DNA of 20,693 nucleotides from CAYYGL01 sp964471235. Its GTDB lineage: Bacteria; Calditrichota; Calditrichia; RBG-13-44-9; J075. A model generated the notes under the pieces. The model did no database searches. It was not told where the DNA came from and saw only the letters and a program-made list of their open reading frames with translations. Positions 14,974 to 20,693 of the stretch are shown one piece after another (the stretch's first letter is position 1; the number at the start of each line of letters is the position of its first letter). The position numbers were made by a program, and so were the translations under genes. Location of the stretch: the NCBI GenBank assembly GCA_964471235.1, contig CAYYGL010000085.1, positions 1 to 20,693 on the forward strand. The letters run 5' to 3'.

Positions 14974-15834
14974 ATGACAATCGGCTATCTCTTTGCCATA
15001 TTCACCGGTGTCCTGTTCGGGCTTCAGGGCACGTATGGAAAATCCGTTTCCAATGCTTTTCCGGCTACTCTGTTAGCCTGGGCAAACTTTACCTTTGCTC
15101 TTCCGTTTATTCTCCTCTTGTTAATGTTAAGCGGATTTCCCGCAATCGATTGGGTTAATTTTGTATGGGCAACCGGCACCAGTTTTATCATTAATATTTT
15201 CGCCTGGATAGTATTCTTTCGGGCGCTTTCTCTGTCTCCACTTTACCTAACCATGCCCTTCACCGCTTTAACGCCTCTGTTTACTATCCCGATTGCGTTT
15301 TTACTGTTGCATGAATTACCCGGGATAAAAGGTGGGATGGGAATTGTTTTGATAATTGCCGGGGTTTATGGGCTGCATGCCCGGGGTAAATCAATCTGGC
15401 TGCCTTTTTTGAATTTATATCGAGAGAAGGGATCCCGTTATATGGCATTCGTTGCTCTTATTTGGTCGGTCTCCGCCACAGTGGAAAAAGTCGCAGTGCG
15501 CAGCAGTTCTCCTCAATTTTATGCCTTAATTATTCATGTATTACTGGCGGGGGCTTATTTGCCATATATTCTCATCAAACAGCGTCATTTCTTTGCCCGG
15601 ATGCCGCGCTATGGTTACCGGCTCGCCATTCTCGGCGCCATCACCGGCATAATGGCAATCTGCCAGTTCAGGGCATTGACATATCTGGACGTCAGTTATG
15701 TGATCGCCTTTAAAAGAGCCGGTGTGATTGTGAGCGTTATATTGGGCTATTTGATTTTTAAAGAAAAGGGGATCTTCCGCAATCTCCTGGCAACGCTACT
15801 GATCGTCCTCGGGGCAATTCTGATTATCTGGTAA
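14974..15834 (+). CDS. EamA/DMT superfamily transporter
   Basis: A 286-residue inner-membrane protein with about ten hydrophobic helices arranged as two EamA-type repeats (about 3-137 and 152-286). Recognisable features are FAIFTGVLFGLQGTYGK at the start, FRALSLSPLYLTMPFTALTPLFTIPIA at the end of repeat one, and FRALTYLDVSYVIAFKRAGVIVSVILGYLIFKE in repeat two. Such drug/metabolite transporters export amino acids, nucleobases or other small metabolites; the substrate here is unknown. It starts 63 bases after the LOG gene on the same strand and may be the last gene of that operon. The ribosome site (GGATAA) is weak. Confidence 0.88.
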   Translation: MTIGYLFAIFTGVLFGLQGTYGKSVSNAFPATLLAWANFTFALPFILLLLMLSGFPAIDWVNFVWATGTSFIINIFAWIVFFRALSLSPLYLTMPFTALTPLFTIPIAFLLLHELPGIKGGMGIVLIIAGVYGLHARGKSIWLPFLNLYREKGSRYMAFVALIWSVSATVEKVAVRSSSPQFYALIIHVLLAGAYLPYILIKQRHFFARMPRYGYRLAILGAITGIMAICQFRALTYLDVSYVIAFKRAGVIVSVILGYLIFKEKGIFRNLLATLLIVLGAILIIW

Positions 15835-15971
15835 AGGAAGCACCCTGATCCTGTTCTATACCCGTTCATCACTGCCCGGGAACTCCTGAGAACGACATCC
15901 ATAACGTTCTTTAACGATTATCGGTGCCTATATGAACGTCTGTTCGACATCAGAAAAACGAACGGGGATGG

Positions 15972-16043
15972 ACCCGGATTTTCGCAGATTTTTTGTATGA
16001 TGACCCAGCATCCCTGTCAATCAGCGTAATCTGTTTCATGGGT
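15972..16043. repeat. Imperfect palindromic intergenic element, possible dispersed repeat
   Basis: Between the convergent EamA and response-regulator genes lie two related inverted segments. The left is CGGATTTTCGCAGATT (15975-15990). The right, AATCAGCGTAATCTG (16019-16033), reads CAGATTACGCTGATT on the other strand. They share the pattern C-GATT--CGC-GATT. ACCC (left) and GGGT (right) flank the arms. The pattern resembles decayed miniature palindromic repeats that occur in many copies in some bacterial genomes. It might also act as a weak bidirectional terminator; a short T-run follows the left arm. The rest of 15835-16071 shows no gene. Confidence 0.4.
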
Positions 16044-16071
16044 GTGTATTTCAAGTGATGTGGAACCCACG

Positions 16072-16443
16072 TTAATTCGGAAACGACACCTGAGGAGCCA
16101 GGACTCTTTTAACGGCCTTTTTCAACTCGCTCAAATCGGATGACTTCACAATATATTCCTCAGCTGCCCAACTCATGAAATTCTCCCGGTAATGAGAATA
16201 GGCGGTATGAATGATCACCGGAATGGTGGGTTTGATGCTTAACACTTTCCGCAGGGCATCTAACCCGTGCATATTGGGCATCATTAAATCCAGAATAACG
16301 GCGTCGGGTTTATATTCTCGCACTTTATCCACGGCTTCCACGCCGTCACTGGCTAAAATCACTTCGTGCCCCAATTCGCTTATTTCCGCTTCATACAACA
16401 ACCGTTGCGCTTCTTCATCTTCAACAATCAATACTCTTGCCAT
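16072..16443 (-). CDS. Single-domain response regulator (CheY-like receiver)
   Basis: A 123-residue receiver domain with no output domain. Acidic pocket residues are E8 and D9, the phospho-acceptor is D52 in AVILDLMMP, the switch threonine is T80 in IIHTAYS, and the conserved lysine is K100 in YIVKSS. It is transcribed after the histidine kinase gene, whose stop is 111 bases upstream, and it is the obvious phosphorylation partner. Because it lacks an output domain, it must act by protein-protein contact or in a phosphorelay. A very strong ribosome site, AGGAGG seven bases before the ATG, suggests it is made in excess over the kinase. Confidence 0.95.
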   Translation of the reverse strand: MARVLIVEDEEAQRLLYEAEISELGHEVILASDGVEAVDKVREYKPDAVILDLMMPNMHGLDALRKVLSIKPTIPVIIHTAYSHYRENFMSWAAEEYIVKSSDLSELKKAVKRVLAPQVSFPN

Positions 16444-16554
16444 TTTTCTACCTCCTGTGTAAATGAAAGGGAACAGAGTTTTCCGTTAATGTCTCACCCC
16501 TGAGGAGCTATATCATCAAATAATTATCAACTGAATGCCGTGTTTCCGGGAAGT

Positions 16555-18750
16555 CTATTGGTCTTCGATTAAGGGAAACTGCAAATAGAAGGTGGTGCCT
16601 TCCCCGGCAGTACTTTTTACGGAAATGGTTCCTTTATGCGCTTCTACAATTTGATGAACAATCGAAAGCCCTAACCCGGTACCACTGGATTTGGTAGTAA
16701 AAAAAGTCTGGAAAATTTTGTTGATCAAATTCTCCGGTATTCCGGGACCATTGTCAGAGATCTGAAGGTTGGCATGGTGATCGGCTTGTTCGAGCCGGAT
16801 AGAAATTTCTTTCTCTCCCTGGGTCTCATCAAGTGCTTCGATAGCGTTTTTCAATAAATTCAGAAACGCCTGATGGAGTAACTTCTGATCGCCCTGTAAG
16901 AACAATTCTGTTGTCGGCATATTTACGGAAAGCTTTATCTCCCGGCGTTTGATCGCATTTTTAAGAATCGTTATCACCTGCTCGATTAGGTGTTGAAGGT
17001 TAACCAGGTTTTGCTGAGGTTTGGGTGGATTGGCGGTCGCCAGAATATTGTTCAGGATATTTTCCAGGTTGCTGACCTGTTCGCTAATGATGCCGGCGTA
17101 TTGTTTTAGTTTTGAATCTGCGGTGATTTTTCGTTCAATTAATCGGGCAAACCCCCCGATGGAGACCAGGGGATTGCGAATTTCATGGGCAACTTTGGCA
17201 GACATTTCCCCGATAGCTGCCAGCCGCTCTGCCCGAAGTAATTTCTCCTGATTCTCTTCCAGTTGTTGGTAGGCATCTTGCAAATCCCGAAGCCGGTTTT
17301 CCAGGTCCCGGTAGAGACGCGCGTTCTCGATGGCAGAACTTGCCTGGTTGGCGAATAGTTTCAAGCCTTCCACATCCTCGGGGGTAATTTCCCGTCGATT
17401 GATGCAATTGTCGGCAATGATCAATCCTAATGATTCCTTTTTGGTGAAGAGGGGGGCAATCACAAAGGAATCGTTGTCTAACAGTGAGATTAAGTCCGTG
17501 TTCCCGATCTTTAGATCGAATGACTCGTTTTCTGGAAAAACACCATTCTTTAATTTGAAAACCCGTTTCCGCATCAGGGATTGAACGAAAACATGATTTT
17601 TTTCAGCCAATGGCACGGAAATCTGTTTCACAATTTCATTCACTTTCCGATCGGTTCCTTCCAGATCTATCCGGTAAATTTTAACGATATCCGAGAGATA
17701 GTGGTAATCCCTGTTCAGCTCATTCCAGATGCGGTTGGCTTCCTGCCGATCGGAAGGTCCGATGGCTAAATCCCCCTTAAGCATTTCTTCTTTTTTATCC
17801 AGGAGCACCACAAAGGCCCGGTTAAAGCGGAGACCTTCTCCGGCGGTAATGGCGATCAGGATAATCCGGAGGATTTCCTTTTCGTCATACGTGCTATGCA
17901 GTATTTCGTTAAGTTCATTGAGCTTGGACAATTCCAGGATGGTGCGGAGTAACTCAAATTCCAATTCTTTCCGGTCGTCGATATCTTTTATAATCTCAGA
18001 GGTACCGACGAAATTCCCTGCTTCATCATAAATAGTGGTGCTGGAGATATCCACATAAATCGGATGCCCGTCTTTATGCAATCGCTGGGTTTCGTACTTT
18101 TTGATAAATCCTTTGGAACTCAACTCTTTCCGAAAATATGCCGGTTCCCCGATTTCGATTAACTCGTTGGGAATTAACTGCAAAGCGGATTTTCCAATAA
18201 TCTCCTCGGCAGTCCAGCCAAAGATATCTTCCGCCCCTTTGTTCCAACTTCGGATAATATTCTGCTCGTCCAAAAAAATTACCGCATCGGTGGAAGTGTT
18301 GATGATGGCACTGAACAATTTCTCTTTCTTCCGTAATTGTTCTTGCAGCTTCTCATTTCGGGTAACATCAATGCCCAGGCGCAAAATACCCTCAATTCGC
18401 CCCTCTACCCGATGTATCGGAAGGCTGATAAATTCCAGATATATCTCCTCTCCGGTATCCGGCGAGATCCGTTTTATCAAATGCCGTTCGATTTCATTGG
18501 GGAGAGTTTTGTTTTCCGGATAGCATTCCTCGCAGGTCTCTTCACAACGCCACAAGCTGGACCGGCATTTTAGCTTCTGCCCCACGTGAAATTCCGGAAG
18601 TTGTTCCGACATGTATTGATTGAACCACACCAGGGTATTATCCGAATCCACCAGATACAGATAGATGGGATAATGCCCCACAAAACGGTCTAATAACCGT
18701 AAAATGTCCTGGAGTTCCTCAACAACGGTCATGGTTTTGAATTCATTCAT
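16555..18750 (-). CDS. PAS-PAS-GAF sensor histidine kinase
   Basis: A 731-residue kinase with no obvious membrane segment, so probably cytoplasmic. Domains in order: PAS about 15-130 containing a cysteine cluster (C62, C69, C73, C76); PAS about 140-265 (FSAIINTSTDAVIFLDEQN, FGWTAEEIIGKSA); GAF about 285-480 (RFNRAFVVLLDKKEEM, FVIAPLFTKKESLGLIIADN); a coiled coil about 485-510; the dimerisation/phospho-acceptor helix with H522 in VAHEIRNPL; and an ATPase domain with the N box (LLKNAIEAL), G1 (DNGPGIP) and G2 (GTGLGLSI). All catalytic boxes are intact. AGGTG lies six bases before the ATG. The response regulator follows on the same strand. The signal is unknown; redox or metal sensing through the cysteines is an inference. 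Confidence 0.95.
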   Translation of the reverse strand: MNEFKTMTVVEELQDILRLLDRFVGHYPIYLYLVDSDNTLVWFNQYMSEQLPEFHVGQKLKCRSSLWRCEETCEECYPENKTLPNEIERHLIKRISPDTGEEIYLEFISLPIHRVEGRIEGILRLGIDVTRNEKLQEQLRKKEKLFSAIINTSTDAVIFLDEQNIIRSWNKGAEDIFGWTAEEIIGKSALQLIPNELIEIGEPAYFRKELSSKGFIKKYETQRLHKDGHPIYVDISSTTIYDEAGNFVGTSEIIKDIDDRKELEFELLRTILELSKLNELNEILHSTYDEKEILRIILIAITAGEGLRFNRAFVVLLDKKEEMLKGDLAIGPSDRQEANRIWNELNRDYHYLSDIVKIYRIDLEGTDRKVNEIVKQISVPLAEKNHVFVQSLMRKRVFKLKNGVFPENESFDLKIGNTDLISLLDNDSFVIAPLFTKKESLGLIIADNCINRREITPEDVEGLKLFANQASSAIENARLYRDLENRLRDLQDAYQQLEENQEKLLRAERLAAIGEMSAKVAHEIRNPLVSIGGFARLIERKITADSKLKQYAGIISEQVSNLENILNNILATANPPKPQQNLVNLQHLIEQVITILKNAIKRREIKLSVNMPTTELFLQGDQKLLHQAFLNLLKNAIEALDETQGEKEISIRLEQADHHANLQISDNGPGIPENLINKIFQTFFTTKSSGTGLGLSIVHQIVEAHKGTISVKSTAGEGTTFYLQFPLIEDQ

Positions 18751-19104
18751 TTTTACACCTGAAATGTTGTATAGGATGTATACCTGAAAAAGAAGTTTCT
18801 GTCAGCGAAGTGGCTTACAATTGCTTCCATCACCTCATTGGTCTGTCCGTATCTTCAGATTGCGTGTTTATCCCAATTCGTGACCGGAAAGTTGCGTTCA
18901 TTTTGTATTTGGGGAATAACATTCATCAGCTTAAATTGAAAGCCTTGATTTTCCGGAAAGGGGAAGCACGTCATTAGAAGCAGATGTGCCCCAACGTAAC
19001 CCGGCTGTTTGTTCCGTTACCAATGGATCCCTTGTTTTTATGAAGCACTAAAATATGACATCTTTCGCTAAAGTGCGGTCACTTATTTTATCGGCAAAAC
19101 CTGT
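18751..19104. other. Divergent intergenic region between the sensor kinase and LptF/LptG permease genes
   Basis: These 354 bases hold no supported gene. The kinase-proximal end carries a good minus-strand promoter (listed separately). On the plus side, A+T-rich sequence near 19030-19095 (for example TAAAAT near 19051 and TTATTTTATC near 19083) could contain the permease promoter, but no hexamer pair with proper spacing stands out. I see no tRNA, no strong hairpin and no riboswitch that I recognise. Confidence 0.5.
18777..18805 (-). promoter_or_regulatory. Sigma-70-type promoter for the sensor kinase / response regulator genes
   Basis: On the minus strand CTGACA (18800-18805, five of six to TTGACA) is separated by exactly 17 bases from TATACA (18777-18782, four of six to TATAAT). 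The start of transcription would fall near 18770, about 20 bases before the kinase ATG at 18750. That leaves just enough leader for the AGGTG ribosome site. Confidence 0.5.
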
Positions 19105-20547
19105 ATGAAGATTATTCATCGTTACATTATTAAGGAACATATCTGGCCCTTTTTCTTTTCCCTGTCGGTCATAATGTTTGTATTCATTATTAAATTTATT
19201 GTTCAATATATTGGTAAGATATTTGGGAAAGGGTTATCGGTGTCAACCATCCTGGAATTTGTTTATTTAAACTTAGCCTGGATGTTAGCACTGGCAGTAC
19301 CGATGGCAGTATTAATTGCCTCATTAATGGCGTTTGGCAGGCTGTCGGCAGATAATGAAATTACCATTTTCAAAGCCTCCGGTATTAATCTCTACCAGGT
19401 GATACGTCCGGCGGTTTACGCCGGGATATTTTTGACCCTGGTGATGATCTGGTATAATGATGCTATCCTGCCGGAATTTAATCATCGGGCACGGATTTTG
19501 ATGACGAGCATCAGCCGCAAGAAGCCCACTTTGGAGTTGGAAGAAGGACTCTACATCAAACTGAAAAATTTTAATATTCTGGTGGAGGGAATCGAAAAAC
19601 CGTTGTCCCGGGAGTTGGCAAAAAAGAGCAATCTGCTGGAGCCGGATTATCCTGAAAACGGTGCGGATAAGTTAAAAGGAGTTGTCATATTTGACCTGAG
19701 TACTCCGGAAATGCAGCGGATTGTGGTGGCAAAAACCGGGTACTTAATTTTTGATAAAGTCCGGCAACGACTGGAATTTACGCTTTTTGATGGCGAAATT
19801 CATGAAATTGAAAGTCGGGATTATTCCGAATATCGACGAATAAATTTTTCAAAGAACATTTTTTATATTCCGGCGACCGATCAAATTTTTAAACGAGTGG
19901 AGAATGTCCAACGAGGCGACCGGGAGATGAACATCCGCACCATGCTCGATAAAATAGAAGCATTCCGTCGCTCAATTACCAAAGAGATGGATAAGACCCG
20001 GGAGCAAGTTCAACGAGTAATGATCCCACCCGACACTTTGCAAAAACTTCTTAATGTCGCCGCAAGAGATACCGTTCGTTTAACCCATTCGGAAAGACGA
20101 CGAGCCATTTCCCGTGCTTCGCGTAGTATGCAGGGGGTGGTGCAGTCCCTTCAGGCAAGTTTACGCAGCCTCCGGCAAATGAAAGGTGAAATTTATAAGT
20201 ATGAGGTGGAAGTACATAAAAAATTTTCCATCCCTTTTGCCTGTATTGTGTTTGTGTTTATTGGAGCAGCATTAGGGATTCGGGCCCGGAAAGGGTCCCT
20301 GGGAGTTGGGGTAACTTTTAGTGTGGGCTTTTTTCTGTTATATTGGGCATGCTTAATCGGCGGCGAGGAATTAGCAGACCGACAATTAATCCATCCGGCA
20401 TTGGCAATGTGGTCACCCAATATTTTGGTGGGTTTGTTCGGCATCTACCTCACCATTCGAACGGTAAGGGAAACCACTTTTATCCAATGGGAAAAATTAC
20501 CCAAATTTTTACAATTGTTTTTCAAAGGCAATGACAACGGGGAATAA
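19105..20547 (+). CDS. LptF/LptG family lipopolysaccharide export permease (YjgP/YjgQ)
   Basis: A 480-residue inner-membrane permease of the LptB2FG transporter that extracts lipopolysaccharide from the inner membrane for transport to the cell surface. The start MKIIHRYIIKEHIWPFFFSL is typical. Three N-terminal membrane helices lie near residues 13-35, 56-78 and 100-120. A periplasmic beta-jellyroll follows at about 135-270, and three C-terminal helices lie near 374-395, 398-420 and 435-456. Between the jellyroll and the fourth helix is a highly charged, helical insert of about 100 residues (275-372), which makes it clearly longer than E. coli LptF or LptG (about 360 residues). Whether it plays the F or the G role cannot be told; no partner gene is in the window. 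No clear ribosome site precedes the ATG. Confidence 0.93.
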   Translation: MKIIHRYIIKEHIWPFFFSLSVIMFVFIIKFIVQYIGKIFGKGLSVSTILEFVYLNLAWMLALAVPMAVLIASLMAFGRLSADNEITIFKASGINLYQVIRPAVYAGIFLTLVMIWYNDAILPEFNHRARILMTSISRKKPTLELEEGLYIKLKNFNILVEGIEKPLSRELAKKSNLLEPDYPENGADKLKGVVIFDLSTPEMQRIVVAKTGYLIFDKVRQRLEFTLFDGEIHEIESRDYSEYRRINFSKNIFYIPATDQIFKRVENVQRGDREMNIRTMLDKIEAFRRSITKEMDKTREQVQRVMIPPDTLQKLLNVAARDTVRLTHSERRRAISRASRSMQGVVQSLQASLRSLRQMKGEIYKYEVEVHKKFSIPFACIVFVFIGAALGIRARKGSLGVGVTFSVGFFLLYWACLIGGEELADRQLIHPALAMWSPNILVGLFGIYLTIRTVRETTFIQWEKLPKFLQLFFKGNDNGE

Positions 20548-20693
20548 ACACATTGGTTGACTTTCCTACTGGGAGCAATTTTCGTAACTATTCAGCTATC
20601 CCTGCAAATTTGATGTTTTATATTTCATTCGTTCTTAGTCATGGTTCAGTGGTTGTTTTTTCACCTCACCCAACCCCTCCCGCCCCAAAAAAC
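20548..20693. other. Non-coding right end of the window
   Basis: No gene is supported in the last 146 bases. The final 35 bases are strongly pyrimidine-rich on the plus strand (CCTCACCCAACCCCTCCCG then CCCC), a composition also seen after the maf stop codon at 2720-2760. A gene may begin beyond the window. Confidence 0.4.

Noticed and set aside
1..20693. CRISPR array, tRNA, rRNA, insertion sequence, integrase or toxin-antitoxin pair
   Set aside because: No regularly spaced repeats, cloverleaf-like segments, transposase or integrase motifs, or small paired genes were seen on reading both strands.

Overview
The window reads as a chromosomal segment of a Gram-negative, outer-membrane-bearing bacterium, most likely from the FCB assemblage (Calditrichota / KSB1 / Ignavibacteria-like). 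This is inferred from three things. A secreted nuclease ends in a YELYQNYPNPFN-type C-terminal sorting domain, the style used by type IX secretion lineages. A long LptF/LptG permease carries a charged helical insert. An inositol-1-phosphate synthase lies beside a CDP-alcohol phosphotransferase. I did no database search, so the lineage is only a suggestion. No rRNA, tRNA, CRISPR array, transposase or phage gene was seen.

Layout. (1) 1-1860, minus strand: the head of a BREX phage-defence operon in the order brxA-brxB-brxC, with brxC cut off by the left edge. It has its own TATAAT promoter box just upstream of brxA; methylase, PglZ and other BREX genes would lie to the left, outside the window. 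(2) 2021-3356, minus: a Uma2-family PD-(D/E)XK protein with a near-consensus promoter, then Maf nucleotide pyrophosphatase. (3) 3460-5283, plus: a secreted endonuclease/exonuclease/phosphatase with an N-terminal beta-sandwich and a sorting tail. (4) 5384-8258, plus: rsmI (16S rRNA methylation), an inositol-type CDP-alcohol phosphotransferase and myo-inositol-1-phosphate synthase. A nested hairpin starts immediately after the phosphotransferase stop codon. Together the last two genes suggest synthesis of inositol phospholipid. (5) 8502-12346, plus: a MATE transporter, thymidylate kinase and a CtpA-type S41 protease, closed by a strong intrinsic terminator at 12368-12411. (6) 12554-15834, plus: a compact, probably co-transcribed set with a recognisable promoter. 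It holds a glyoxylate/hydroxypyruvate-reductase-like dehydrogenase, a DJ-1/PfpI protein lacking the usual cysteine, a LOG-family nucleotide phosphoribohydrolase and an EamA transporter. (7) 16072-18750, minus: a PAS-PAS-GAF histidine kinase with a cysteine cluster, followed by a single-domain response regulator. (8) 19105-20547, plus: an LptF/LptG permease for lipopolysaccharide export.

Most of the window is ordinary housekeeping and envelope biology. The accessory part is the BREX head and the neighbouring Uma2 gene. The observations most worth following up are the truncated BREX locus, the inositol-lipid pair with its structured spacer, the cysteine-less DJ-1 protein in a dehydrogenase/LOG operon, and the cysteine cluster in the sensor kinase. 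Nothing here proves a new system; these are leads.
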